DNA from: Shewanella chilikensis
GTDB taxonomy: Bacteria > Pseudomonadota > Gammaproteobacteria > Enterobacterales > Shewanellaceae
Length of the DNA: 64,000 bases
Assembly (NCBI RefSeq): GCF_002836945.1
Contig: NZ_NIJM01000003.1
Coordinates: forward strand, 81,043-145,042
Reading direction: 5' to 3'
Position numbers and translations under genes: made by a program. The notes beneath the pieces were generated by a model. The model was not told the origin of the DNA and ran no database searches. It was given only the letters and a program-made list of their open reading frames with translations. Shown here one piece after another: positions 45,323 through 53,550 of this stretch (positions are counted from its first letter, which is position 1; each line of letters begins with the position of its first letter).

Positions 45323-46092
45323 TCTCTGAGGGTCAACACTTCATAGCCGGTATCTGTCACCAGTATGGTGTGCTCCCACTGGGCCGAGAGTTTTTTATCC
45401 CGGGTCACTACTGTCCAGCCATCTTTCTTGGTCTTTATTTTGGCGCCGCCCTGATTGATCATCGGCTCTATGGTAAAACACATACCGGCTCGCAGTTCCA
45501 GGCCGCTGGCGGCGCGGCCATAGTGCAGTACCTGGGGCTCTTCGTGCATCTCGCGCCCTATGCCATGACCACAATATTCCCTGACCACACTGTAGCCCTG
45601 TGATTCGGCATACTGCTGAATCGCATGGCCAATATCCCCGAGGCGGGCACCGGGCCTGACCATCTTGATCCCTCGCCACATGGCTTCATAAGTGGCCTGT
45701 ACCAGGCGTTTGGCCAAAGGCGATGCCTGTGGCATCAGGTACATCTTGCTGGAGTCGGCAATAAAACCATCTTTTTCGAGGGTAATATCCAGATTGACAA
45801 TATCGCTGGCCTTCAGCAACTGCTGCTCCGACGGAACCCCGTGACACACGACTTCATTGACCGAACTGTTGAGCACATAGGCATAGCCGTATTGGCCCTT
45901 GCTGGCCGGGCGCGCCTTAAGCTCGTTGACGATAAAGTCTTCTACTCTGTCGTTGATGGCCATGGTCGAGATGCCGGGAACAACAAAGTCGTCCAACATG
46001 GCAAATACCTTGGCAAGCAGGGCGCCTGAGCGGCGCATCAGCTCGGCTTCAGCCGCAGTTTTTAAATGAATTTTTCTTTTTTGATCAAGCAT
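45310..46092 (-). CDS. map: Type I methionine aminopeptidase (ParD-associated paralogue)
   Basis: 260-residue pita-bread metallohydrolase. Metal ligands in order: DITLEKDGFIADSSKM (two Asp), the GHGIGREMHEEP His, FTIEPMINQGG Glu and the WEHTILVT Glu. It removes the initiator Met from new proteins. The start overlaps the ParD-like gene by eight bases (AATGCTTGA). One Asp position reads DSSKMYL where most MAPs have DTS; the family tolerates this. Probably a second copy besides the usual map next to rpsB, which lies outside this window. Confidence 0.9.
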   Translation of the reverse strand: MLDQKRKIHLKTAAEAELMRRSGALLAKVFAMLDDFVVPGISTMAINDRVEDFIVNELKARPASKGQYGYAYVLNSSVNEVVCHGVPSEQQLLKASDIVNLDITLEKDGFIADSSKMYLMPQASPLAKRLVQATYEAMWRGIKMVRPGARLGDIGHAIQQYAESQGYSVVREYCGHGIGREMHEEPQVLHYGRAASGLELRAGMCFTIEPMINQGGAKIKTKKDGWTVVTRDKKLSAQWEHTILVTDTGYEVLTLRDEER

Positions 46093-46291
46093 TTTGCGCT
46101 CCAGGTACCTTGATGGCTTCCCGCTGATACAGCTCGGCCATCAGCTCATTGAAACTCCGGTCGGGATTAAGCTCGGCCAGCATGCCCATCTTGATCCAAA
46201 ATTCCGCCTGGGCGTTGATGGAGCGCGCCATCAGGCCGCTGGCCTTGCGCAGCTCCTCATGGAGTTCATCGGAGATCTTGATAATTCCCAT
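46085..46291 (-). CDS. ParD-like antitoxin-family protein
   Basis: 68 residues starting MGIIKISDELHEELRKAS, matching the ParD_like (PF11903-type) family, a ribbon-helix-helix relative found upstream of methionine aminopeptidase genes. It has RSINAQAEFWIKMG as the second helix. No toxin of the ParE type follows; instead it overlaps map by eight bases. The ribosome site is weak. A GTG 15 bases upstream is an alternative start. TTTATATATAAA, a perfect palindrome just upstream, could be its own operator. Confidence 0.75.
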   Translation of the reverse strand: MGIIKISDELHEELRKASGLMARSINAQAEFWIKMGMLAELNPDRSFNELMAELYQREAIKVPGAQNA

Positions 46292-46461
46292 ATGCCAAAA
46301 ATACACTTTATATATAAAACATATATGAATCGTATACTTTGTGGCGGTGAAAGAAAAGCATGTTGGTTGAAAGATTGCGGTGCCTTAAGAAAAGGGCTTA
46401 AGGCAGCATAAGTGGCCTTGGCTCTATTTGGGAGGGTTAACCAGATGGGCGGCTATGGTGT

Positions 46462-46487
46462 TAAAAAGCCTGCTTGGGGAAGCAGGC
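46462..46487 (-). terminator. Rho-independent terminator of the sulfurtransferase gene
   Basis: GCCTGCTT (46468-46475) and AAGCAGGC (46480-46487), 4-base loop, and on the minus strand five T follow. It lies about 110 bp past the sulfurtransferase stop. The intervening 46488-46598 shows nothing else. Confidence 0.85.
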
Positions 46488-46598
46488 CTGAGATTGAGCT
46501 CGAGGGTGAAGGTGAAGCTAGAGAACCGTTTGCTGCTCGTCTTCAGTTAGGCTGAAAGTGAGAGATGGTTCTTAACTACTCTAGTAACAGCCTTGGTC

Positions 46599-47450
46599 TT
46601 AATTTGTTGCCAGCGGCAGATGGGCCTTGCTGCCCCAGTCGGCCCAGGAGCCATCGTAGAGTATCAGGGCATCGAGGCGTACCTGATAGGCCGCCAGGAT
46701 CAAAATACAGGCGGTGATCCCTGAGCCGCAACTGAAGATCAAAGGTTTGCCGCTGCGTCTGGCATCCATGGCACCCAGATGCAGAAAAATCTGCTCCAGT
46801 GCCGGCTGAGGTTTCAGGCTGTCGCCATCCAGCACTTCGGCAAACGGCAGATTCACTGCGCCGGGAATATGGCCGCTGCGCACCCCTTCTCTGGGTTCGG
46901 GACTCTGGCCGAGAAAGCGTGAACTGGCCCTGGCATCCAGTATCATGGCCTGCTTGCCTGCCAGGGTATCCAATACCTGGGGGGCGTTACAGACCTTTTC
47001 CGCTTGATATTGCCCACAGGCGTTACCGCGCGGAAACTCAGTCGCCGGCTTGTCGGCACAGGGGCGCTGCTCTTTGAGCCATTTGGGCAGACCGCCGTCG
47101 AGAACAAACACCTGCTCAAAGCCCATGACCTTGAAACACCACCAGCCCCGGGGCGATGAGTAGATGCCTTGGTTGTCATAGATGACGACAGTGCTGTCCT
47201 GGTCGATGCCGAGCCGCTGCACCAGCTCGGTAAACTGGGCCTGGCTCGGCAGGGCGTGTAACTCACTGGACTGCAGATCTGTGCACTCCCGCTCCAGATC
47301 CAGCCGCCGGGCACCGGCAATAAAGCAGGGCTCATCGTAGACTATTGGCTCGCGGCCTATCACCTTGTCCATGCTGGCATCCAAAATGACCAACTTGGGA
47401 TCAGAAAGATGAGCGGCCAACCACTCGCTGCTTACCAGTGCAGATTGCAT
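46599..47450 (-). CDS. 3-mercaptopyruvate sulfurtransferase (SseA-like)
   Basis: 283 residues with two rhodanese domains; only the second is catalytic. The active loop is SCGSGITAC with nucleophile Cys241, the mercaptopyruvate (CGSGxTA) rather than thiosulfate (CRxGxx) type. Other marks are VVIYDNQGIYSSPRGWWCFK and FVLDGGLPKWL. It transfers sulfur from 3-mercaptopyruvate to thiols or cyanide in the cytosol. Ribosome site AAGGAGTCGAG before ATG. Confidence 0.9.
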   Translation of the reverse strand: MQSALVSSEWLAAHLSDPKLVILDASMDKVIGREPIVYDEPCFIAGARRLDLERECTDLQSSELHALPSQAQFTELVQRLGIDQDSTVVIYDNQGIYSSPRGWWCFKVMGFEQVFVLDGGLPKWLKEQRPCADKPATEFPRGNACGQYQAEKVCNAPQVLDTLAGKQAMILDARASSRFLGQSPEPREGVRSGHIPGAVNLPFAEVLDGDSLKPQPALEQIFLHLGAMDARRSGKPLIFSCGSGITACILILAAYQVRLDALILYDGSWADWGSKAHLPLATN

Positions 47451-47571
47451 CTCGACTCCTTAAGCTCGGTAACGGCACCAAGCAATGAAACTTGACCCAA
47501 ATTACTGGAGCGCTACGGATTTCTCAAGCTGTTATTGCCACAGAACCTCTATAGGCGATTATTCTCAATAG

Positions 47572-48261
47572 TTATTGGCATGCGGTTTGGATTGCAGCCT
47601 CGGCAGCACTTTGCAGGCTGGCATCAATAATGGCCTCAAACTGTGGCTGTTGTCCGGCGGGCAACAGCTCCCTTAGCATTTCCCGGCGCTTCTCTTCGCC
47701 GAGCAGGCGTTCGGCCAGCCAGGCACACAGATACATGGCCGACAGGCAGCCACCGGCGGTAGCTATGTTGCCTCTTATCACCAAAGGTTCATCCAGTACT
47801 TCGGCACCTGTCTTTTGCAATGCCGTTTTGGCATCCGGATGCGTGGTGGCCGCGCGGCAATCCAGTAACCCCAATCTTTGCAGGATAAAGGAACCGGCGC
47901 AGATAGAGCCGAGCAGTTGCTTGTTGGGATCCAACTCAAAAGTATTGATAAAGTCCGGGTCTTGCAGCGCCAGCGGGATCCCCTGTTTGCCGCTGATAAA
48001 CAGCACGGCATCAGCCTGGTTGGCTTCGCGAATATGGCCCTGCATCTCAATCTCAAGACCCAATGCCGATTTGTGACTTTTGCTGCTGCCGAGCAGCTTG
48101 ACCTGCCAATCATTCTGGATGCGGCCCACTATGTCCCACATCAAAAACAGATCGATATCGGTAAATTCATCGAAAGCCACTATGGCGATAGTGGGTTTCT
48201 TGTCCGTTGGCCCATAGCTGGCGCTCGGAGTTTGGGCGTTTGGTGAAGTATAAACAGACAT
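47572..48261 (-). CDS. DJ-1/PfpI-family protein
   Basis: 229 residues. Class I glutamine-amidotransferase-like fold: IAIVAFDEFTDIDLFLMWDI at the front and the nucleophile elbow GSICAGSF with Cys121. TTHPDA follows, the His of the AraC-N-terminal/DJ-1 branch. Proteins of this branch are isonitrile-hydratase-like or uncharacterised; I cannot assign a reaction. AAGGAGG before ATG 48261 fixes the start; the open frame reaches to 48378. It has a 35-residue polar N-terminal leader, without signal character. Confidence 0.8.
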   Translation of the reverse strand: MSVYTSPNAQTPSASYGPTDKKPTIAIVAFDEFTDIDLFLMWDIVGRIQNDWQVKLLGSSKSHKSALGLEIEMQGHIREANQADAVLFISGKQGIPLALQDPDFINTFELDPNKQLLGSICAGSFILQRLGLLDCRAATTHPDAKTALQKTGAEVLDEPLVIRGNIATAGGCLSAMYLCAWLAERLLGEEKRREMLRELLPAGQQPQFEAIIDASLQSAAEAAIQTACQ

Positions 48262-48337
48262 ACAGCCTCCTTGTCTGGTATCAGTTTGACAATTAGGTTC
48301 TTCAGGAATGTTATTCAATGCCAATGCAAGCCGGGAT

Positions 48338-48796
48338 TCAGTCTCTGAACTCTTCGTCATAGGCCAGGCCGCTGACATCGGCCAGCTCTTTACCCAGCTC
48401 CTGCATTGCGGCCTTGCCCTTACGTCTCAGCAGGGTCACTCTCTGACCATCCTTGAGCATCAAGATCAAGTCCCAATATCTGGGCTCGCCGAAGTGGGGG
48501 CAGAGGCAAAATCCGCTGATTTCGGCCAGTGGCACCTTGAGTTGCCCTATGGGGTAGATACTGCGAATACTGTGCACCAGCACACAGGTATCTTTGTCTA
48601 TCAAGATTTTATGGCGACAGAACAACGCGTGCCAGCCGAGTGTTGCCCCCATGGCCCAACCGAGCAGCAATTCAGGGTTAAGGCCGAAATACACCTGTGC
48701 CAGAGTCAGCGCCGCCAGCGGCAGGCCGATTAACCAGGTCCAGCGGCCAAACACCAACTCGGCTCTTTGTGAGGAGTACTTGTTCCAGTGCGCCAT
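48338..48796 (-). CDS. Unknown small membrane protein
   Basis: 152 residues. Two hydrophobic segments at about 20-37 and 43-60 followed by a soluble part with IPIGQLKVPLAEISGF-like beta pattern, as in PH-like bacterial membrane proteins. The stop GAGD-type end is polar. It follows the larger unknown membrane gene by three bases and is probably cotranscribed. No family recognised. Confidence 0.6.
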   Translation of the reverse strand: MAHWNKYSSQRAELVFGRWTWLIGLPLAALTLAQVYFGLNPELLLGWAMGATLGWHALFCRHKILIDKDTCVLVHSIRSIYPIGQLKVPLAEISGFCLCPHFGEPRYWDLILMLKDGQRVTLLRRKGKAAMQELGKELADVSGLAYDEEFRD

Positions 48797-48799
48797 GGC

Positions 48800-49591
48800 T
48801 CAGCTCCCTAAGCGTGTCAGTAGCAGTCCGAGCAGGGTAAAAAGCGGCAGCGGCAGCGCCAGTTTCCACATCAGGTGTTGCTCCCAAATGGGCCGGTACT
48901 GACTGATGGATTGGCCAGTTTGAGTCGCGGCTTTCAGAGGCTTGGTTTCGGTATGGGGGGATTTTGCGGCCTGGCTCTCGGCCTCCGGCGCCAAGTCGCT
49001 TGGAGCTGTGTCAAAGGGCACGGCTTTCAACTCGGGCCAGGCAGTGACTTTTTCATAGACTTCAAGTTCATAAACTTCAAGTTCATTGACTGCAAGCGGG
49101 CCGGCGCAGCCGCGCAAAAAGCCTATCAATGCCAGCGCCTCGGCCATATCTGTCAGGGTGTGGCGCTGTCCGAGCAGCACCAGCTGTACCCCATTGGGCG
49201 TTTGTGCCAGTGGGGTAATATGAATAGAGAGTTGACTGTAGGGCAGGGTTTTGCGGGGCTTGGCTTTTATACGCCACCAGCCAGTGTATTCTTGAATCTC
49301 AGCGCTTTTGGGGTCAAACAGCCAACGCCTTCTCACCCCCAAACAGCCAGTTGCCAGAGTTAACAACAGCAAGGCCGAGACGGCATGAAATACCTGTGAT
49401 TTTCCTGTCAGCACCACAGCCATTAAACTTGAGGCCGACAGGGGAACCAGCATGATAAAGCCCCAGATTGTAGCCAGGGTTTGCTGTCTGCCAATAAAGT
49501 AGGCTCGTCCATCGGCATCCAGCTTTAAGTGCCAACGAGCGCCGCGGGGCAGAGCGCGATATTTTTTGTTTAACTCATCTTCCTTGGACAT
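48800..49591 (-). CDS. Unknown membrane protein
   Basis: 263 residues. Two hydrophobic helices near the N-terminus (about residues 40-90), a mixed soluble domain from about 100 to 210, and a final helix ending LPLFTLLGLLLTRLGS. A short repeat ELEVYELEVYEK in the middle comes from a 12-base direct duplication. Ser/Thr/Glu-rich linker precedes the last helix. AAGGA lies 10 bases before ATG 49591 (a TTG just before is closer). Pairs with the next gene; a topology with PH-like domains is possible but not proven. Confidence 0.6.
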   Translation of the reverse strand: MSKEDELNKKYRALPRGARWHLKLDADGRAYFIGRQQTLATIWGFIMLVPLSASSLMAVVLTGKSQVFHAVSALLLLTLATGCLGVRRRWLFDPKSAEIQEYTGWWRIKAKPRKTLPYSQLSIHITPLAQTPNGVQLVLLGQRHTLTDMAEALALIGFLRGCAGPLAVNELEVYELEVYEKVTAWPELKAVPFDTAPSDLAPEAESQAAKSPHTETKPLKAATQTGQSISQYRPIWEQHLMWKLALPLPLFTLLGLLLTRLGS

Positions 49592-49598
49592 CAATCAG

Positions 49599-50045
49599 TT
49601 ATCCTTTTGAGGTATCAAGCGCCAGATGCAAAATAGGGAAGGGCTTACCCATGGCATCGAGTGCCGAGCGGGAGATCTGTTTAAAGCCTTGATGGCGGTA
49701 GAATCCGACCGCCTGTGGGTTTTGCTCATTGACATCGACCAAGTTGGCGCCGAGGTCTTCGATGGCATGCTTGAGCAGGGCACTGCCTACGCCTTGGCCG
49801 CGAGCCCGGCTGTGAACAAACAGCATCTCTATCTTGTCGTCTGCTACGCCCAGAAAGCCGACAATGGCTTTGGCCTCATCTCGTATACATCTGAGCGTCA
49901 CCGCCGGGAAGGCCTTATCGAGGATCAGCGGCTTGAAAAAGGCGATATCAGCTTCGCTGATAAAGTCGTGGGTGGCGCGCACTGAATCTTCCCAGACTTG
50001 CAGCAGCTCAGCAAAGTCGGCACTGGATGGGGTTTCAATGTTCAT
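49599..50045 (-). CDS. GNAT-family N-acetyltransferase
   Basis: 148 residues, YjaB-like. Motif A is IEMLFVHSRARGQGVGSALL with the R-G-Q-G-V-G CoA-phosphate loop, motif B VDVNEQNPQAVGFYRHQGF. It starts ETPSSADFAELLQVWEDSVRATH. ATG 50045 is preferred by family N-terminus; the ribosome site (GGAAAA) is modest. Substrate unknown. Stop lies five bases before the next gene. Confidence 0.8.
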   Translation of the reverse strand: MNIETPSSADFAELLQVWEDSVRATHDFISEADIAFFKPLILDKAFPAVTLRCIRDEAKAIVGFLGVADDKIEMLFVHSRARGQGVGSALLKHAIEDLGANLVDVNEQNPQAVGFYRHQGFKQISRSALDAMGKPFPILHLALDTSKG

Positions 50046-50145
50046 ATTTTGTGGTTTTCCAATCCTGGGTCGGGTTGTGGTGCTCTTTGAGAGCCAGGCC
50101 GAGCAGGATGCGCTCATCGTTCCCCGGCGCTTCCTGCAGTTGCAT
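50035..50145 (-). CDS. Possible 36-residue protein upstream of the GNAT gene
   Basis: ATG to TGA, overlapping the GNAT start by 11 bases. The peptide MQLQEAPGNDERILLGLALK has ordinary protein composition and its frame lies in a gap otherwise empty. The ribosome site is poor and no family is recognised. It may be a decayed gene end. Confidence 0.3.
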   Translation of the reverse strand: MQLQEAPGNDERILLGLALKEHHNPTQDWKTTKYEH

Positions 50146-50200
50146 GGTTTATATCCATGGGCTTAATTAGGCTCTGGTTAGCGCTACTCAGCCCCTGAGG

Positions 50201-50419
50201 TTATTGCCCGGCTTGCACCATTTGCAGAATTTTGCGGGCCTTCTCAAAGTGATCCAGTTTGTGGGTCTGGATCCACCAGGTAGCGGCCTCCATGAGCAAC
50301 TCGGGATCATCATTCTTGTTGGCAAAGAAGGCATAGAAGGAGACGCCAACATTCTCGCCCTTCTGGGCGATTTTTTGCTGGCAGACATGGATAACTTTTT
50401 GTCGCAGGCTGGCACGCAT
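50201..50419 (-). CDS. DUF6500-family protein
   Basis: 72 residues starting MRASLRQKVIHVCQQKIAQK. The motif VSFYAFFANKNDDPELLMEA is the conserved core as I recall it from the family. Function unknown. GAGGGA nine bases before ATG 50419 supports this start over ATG 50449. It lies between the GNAT gene and the YjbR-type gene, same strand. Confidence 0.7.
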   Translation of the reverse strand: MRASLRQKVIHVCQQKIAQKGENVGVSFYAFFANKNDDPELLMEAATWWIQTHKLDHFEKARKILQMVQAGQ

Positions 50420-50451
50420 CTCGATTGTTCCCTCAATCTGAAAAGTCATTT

Positions 50452-50814
50452 TTAGGTGTTTTGCTGTTGCAACTGGGCTTGTTGCGCCTTGGTCAGTTTA
50501 CTGACAACCAGAGCGTAGGATGCCTCAATCAGGTCACGGAGCATATCCTCGCTGACCTCACCATTCAAGGTTAGCGTGAACCAATGCTGCTTATTCATGT
50601 AATAGCCGGGCACTATCGCCTCAAAGCTATCGATCAGTGCCTGCACGTCGGCTGGCTTGGCCTTGAGTGTCACCCTCGGGGGCGTTTCCTGCTCGGCCAG
50701 CAGAGCAAACATCTTACCCATGACCTTATAGACTCTGGCCTCAGGACCAAAAGGGTAGTCGGCAGTGGCGTTGGGGCATTGCTGTAACAGATTCTTGAGT
50801 TGTGTCAGTGTCAT
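50452..50814 (-). CDS. MmcQ/YjbR-family protein
   Basis: 120 residues. The typical pattern is CPNATADYPFGPEARVYKVMGKMFAL at the N-terminus, then PPRVTLKAKP and YYMNKQHWFTLTL. The family folds like a CyaY/DNA-binding half-domain; function uncertain. GAGGA just before ATG 50814 supports this start; an in-frame ATG 15 bases earlier is possible. Confidence 0.85.
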   Translation of the reverse strand: MTLTQLKNLLQQCPNATADYPFGPEARVYKVMGKMFALLAEQETPPRVTLKAKPADVQALIDSFEAIVPGYYMNKQHWFTLTLNGEVSEDMLRDLIEASYALVVSKLTKAQQAQLQQQNT

Positions 50815-50903
50815 GGCGTCCTCTGTCATTTTGGGGGGAGTATGATAATACCGGCTTCAGTCGACGTTTTGTTGATGGGGAAGGGCATGTCGCAGCCTGG
50901 CCT

Positions 50904-51580
50904 TCAGCCATTGAAGCGTTTACACATAAAATACCTGTCCGGGCTGCCGGGAATTCCGCTGACCGAGCCGACAACTTCAAACCCTTGTTTGGCATAAAAT
51001 GCCGGCGCCTGAAACGACAAAGTGTCGAGCTGCGCAGCCAGGCACCCCCGTTTGATTGCCTCTTGCTCGCACAGAGCCATTAAGCGGCTGCCAAGACCTG
51101 AACCTCTATGCTCCTTCGCGACCCAAACCACCTCAATCAGCAACTGGCGATAGATGCTGCGGCCACTCACGCCACCAATGAGTTGTCCCTTGGAGTCGCG
51201 GGCGATGGCGGCCAGAGGTTGACTAAGGAAGGTGGGAACAAGCCCCATGGGTACTCTGCGTCGGCTTACGGACCTGGATGCAAGGCGTGGTTCGCAGCAA
51301 ATGGCTAATCCTTTGCAAGAAGCACAACACAGCAGGCGGGTCTGTAAGCCACGCCCTTCGGGGCTTTCACAGCAACCGGCTTTCGGCGTTATCCGACTTC
51401 GACAGGCCCCGGCATGCCTTCAGTCAGATGCCTTGAACACCAATTGCTGTGCAAGCCAGAGTGCCACGAGGACTTATTTCCACCTTCCTTGCCCATATAG
51501 CTGTGATTATAGGTTCTGAGCTTGTCGATAAGCTCATTTTGCAGGTCATCATCAACTTGCTGTAAAAGATCAATCTGCAT
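50904..51580 (-). pseudogene. GNAT acetyltransferase gene split by a miniature element
   Basis: The gene begins at 51580 (MQIDLLQQVDDDLQNELIDK ... NHSYMG), is interrupted by the element at 51227-51488, and resumes with QPLAAIARDSKGQLIGGVSG. It then runs to the stop at 50904 with motif A EHRGSGLGSRLM and LDTLSFQAPAFYAKQGF. The element end itself supplies an in-frame ATG (MGLVPTFLSQ, at 51248) for the C-terminal part, without a good ribosome site. About 30 N-terminal residues, including the first strand of the GNAT fold, are separated. Probably inactive. Confidence 0.85.
51227..51488 (+). mobile_element. Miniature element with IS5-type inverted ends, copy 2 (262 bp)
   Basis: Left end GGAAGGTGGGAACAAGCCCC, right end GGACTTATTTCCACCTTCC inverted; CTAA sits just left of it (51223-51226), TTGC right of it, so no clean duplication remains. 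Same internal sequence as copy 1. It has no transposase gene and disrupts the acetyltransferase gene at 50904-51580. Confidence 0.8.
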
Positions 51581-51680
51581 ACCGATTTCCCTGAGTTGTT
51601 GTTGGTTGCTTTGGATTCAGTGTTAATTAAATCCTGGGTTAAGGCTGTTGTCGTTTTATGCTCAAGGTTGTTGCTCAAGC

Positions 51681-52220
51681 TCAAGGCTGCTGCTTAAGGT
51701 TCAGTGTCGCGTTATCTATCAAGGTCAGATATCCCTGCTCTTCGGTCAGTTTGATCATAACCGACAAAGTAATTTCCTTCACTGGCTTGCTCATCTCATC
51801 AAGACCTGCATCAATGGAAAAACTATATTGGGTAGGTGTCTCGGTATTTATCAATGTTTGTACTTGCTGGAAACTGTTTATTGCCGTATCAGTAAGCGCC
51901 AATTGATAATGGTTTTGTGCTGGACTGTTGCTGAAGAGGCCCTCATTTTGGGGGATAACTTGAGTAGACTCCAATTTGAGTGGGAAACTATACCGGGATA
52001 TTCCTTGGCTGGTATCCAGTTCCAGGGTCAGTTCAGTGGCATCAATCTTGAGTTTACCCGGTTCATCGATGAGGATTTGCGATCTGATAACTCGCGGATT
52101 TAATTCGGCAAAATCCTGCTCATCGAAAGAACTCAGGCTGAGCATGGTGCCGAGTGGAATACTGGCACAAGCGTTAATAAAAAATATTACCCCAAGGACT
52201 GTTAAAATCCTTCTTATCAT
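51681..52220 (-). CDS. DUF1439-like lipoprotein, unknown
   Basis: 179 residues with lipobox INAC at residue about 18, then a beta-rich mature part (LNPRVIRSQILIDEPGKLKID; SRYSFPLKL; YSFSIDAGLDEM). The layout recalls DUF1439 lipoproteins but I am not sure. The gene is more AT-rich than its neighbours and its ribosome site (GGGAAT) is modest. A direct repeat GTCATAGCGTCAC / GTCATAGAGTCAC lies at 52453-52481 upstream. 52221-52551 holds no gene I can support. Confidence 0.65.
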   Translation of the reverse strand: MIRRILTVLGVIFFINACASIPLGTMLSLSSFDEQDFAELNPRVIRSQILIDEPGKLKIDATELTLELDTSQGISRYSFPLKLESTQVIPQNEGLFSNSPAQNHYQLALTDTAINSFQQVQTLINTETPTQYSFSIDAGLDEMSKPVKEITLSVMIKLTEEQGYLTLIDNATLNLKQQP

Positions 52221-52551
52221 AATTATTATTCCCTTTAATACGATATTTATAATGTTTTTTTGATGTTGGCACCGCGTCCATCTGTTATTAGTGCGTCGCT
52301 AAGTTAGCCATAAAAATGATAGCTTGCCAAGCTTCTTTATCAGCAGATAAGCAGGTTTATAGATATCAAAATAAATAAATTCGACGGCATTCGAAGCAGA
52401 GTAACCCTTGCTTCGTCAATCACTGTGACTTTCCGCTACATGTATTTGCTTTGTCATAGCGTCACAATGTCATAGAGTCACTATCGCTTCCAAAAACAAG
52501 GAACGACGGCTCTGGCAATTAACCGCTATTGTTTGAGGATCTGGAGGGGAT

Positions 52552-53061
52552 TCAAGCAGGATAAGGGTCTTGATTGGCGTCCAGAAGACTGAGGTAAAGT
52601 CGCAACTCAAATTCCAACTGATGATAGTCCGGTTCCATATAGGTGCACAGCTTGTAGAAGGCTTTGTTGTGCTCTTTTTCCTTCAGATGCGCCAGTTCAT
52701 GTACCACCAACATCCGCAAGAAGGCTTCGGGTGCCCGTTTCAGGCGGGAGGAGATACGGATTTCATTCTTGGTCTTGAGTTTGTGCCCTTGCTTACGGGC
52801 GGCGTAGGTATGCAGCCCCAGCGCCTGATGGCTGAGGCTGATTTTGTCGTCAAAACACACTTTGGCGAGCGGGTTTGATTGACGCAGATAAGTTTGTTTC
52901 AGCGCCTGGGTATAGTCCCAAAGCGCTTTATCACTGCGGATCTGGTGTAATTCAGGATGACGTTTTGTCAGGTATTCAGCCAGTTTGCCAGCTTGGCTGA
53001 GCTGCTGAACCTGTTGTTTTATCTCGTCGCTGTAGTGGGCCAGATAATCAAAACCGTTCAA
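52552..53061 (-). CDS. YgjP-type M48 metallopeptidase-family protein
   Basis: 169 residues. Zinc site VVHELAHLKEKEHNKAFY, that is HExxH with a further His six residues on, as in YgjP/SprT-like proteins. The rest is helical with ISSRLKRAPEAFLRML. Substrate unknown; members can act as ATP-independent proteases or DNA-associated factors. Start TTG 53061 (GAAGG nine bases before); no ATG fits. It follows the DUF3010 gene by four bases. Confidence 0.8.
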   Translation of the reverse strand: MNGFDYLAHYSDEIKQQVQQLSQAGKLAEYLTKRHPELHQIRSDKALWDYTQALKQTYLRQSNPLAKVCFDDKISLSHQALGLHTYAARKQGHKLKTKNEIRISSRLKRAPEAFLRMLVVHELAHLKEKEHNKAFYKLCTYMEPDYHQLEFELRLYLSLLDANQDPYPA

Positions 53062-53065
53062 GGGC

Positions 53066-53503
53066 TTAGACCTTCTTGTAGATCCGCATCTGCTGGAAGG
53101 CGTACGCGGCGTCAAAGGCGTTTTGCTGGAACTTTTTCAGCTCCAGGCCGCTGAAGTCCACTTGCGGTGGATTGCGTTTCAGCTGCTCTTTAATGCTTTG
53201 AGGTGTCAGCATTGTTACCGGTAACTTACCCAGTTGAATGGCCGCCTCGAACTTGAAGCTGACAGAGGTGCCGGCCAGCTTACCCTTGTATTCGCGCTCA
53301 ATAATCACGACGTGTTCGACCTGATAATCTTCCATCAGTTTATTGAAGGCGAATTGGAATTCCCGAATTGCTTCCTGGCTGGCAGGGTTGCTCAAGGTAA
53401 ATGAGTGACGGCGGCAATCAGGAACGTTGAATACGTCCCCCTGGGCGCTCAGTAAACAGATGACGGCTTCGCCGCCTTTTAATTCAACAGCACAAACTTT
53501 CAT
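53066..53503 (-). CDS. DUF3010-family protein
   Basis: 145 residues starting MKVCAVELKGGEAVICLL, the typical opening of DUF3010. An RNase-H-like fold with VEHVVIIEREYKGKLAGTSV and FKFEAAIQL is suggested by these beta-helix patterns. Function unknown. Ribosome site AAGGAATACC before ATG. Same strand as the YgjP gene; probably cotranscribed. Confidence 0.8.
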   Translation of the reverse strand: MKVCAVELKGGEAVICLLSAQGDVFNVPDCRRHSFTLSNPASQEAIREFQFAFNKLMEDYQVEHVVIIEREYKGKLAGTSVSFKFEAAIQLGKLPVTMLTPQSIKEQLKRNPPQVDFSGLELKKFQQNAFDAAYAFQQMRIYKKV

Positions 53504-53550
53504 GGTATTCCTTGTAGTTCATCATGCCGCACCGGCGGCTAATGTTAATC

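Noticed and set aside
46316..46411. Short plus-strand frame next to the ParD-like gene
   Set aside because: Poor composition, no ribosome site, no downstream signals.
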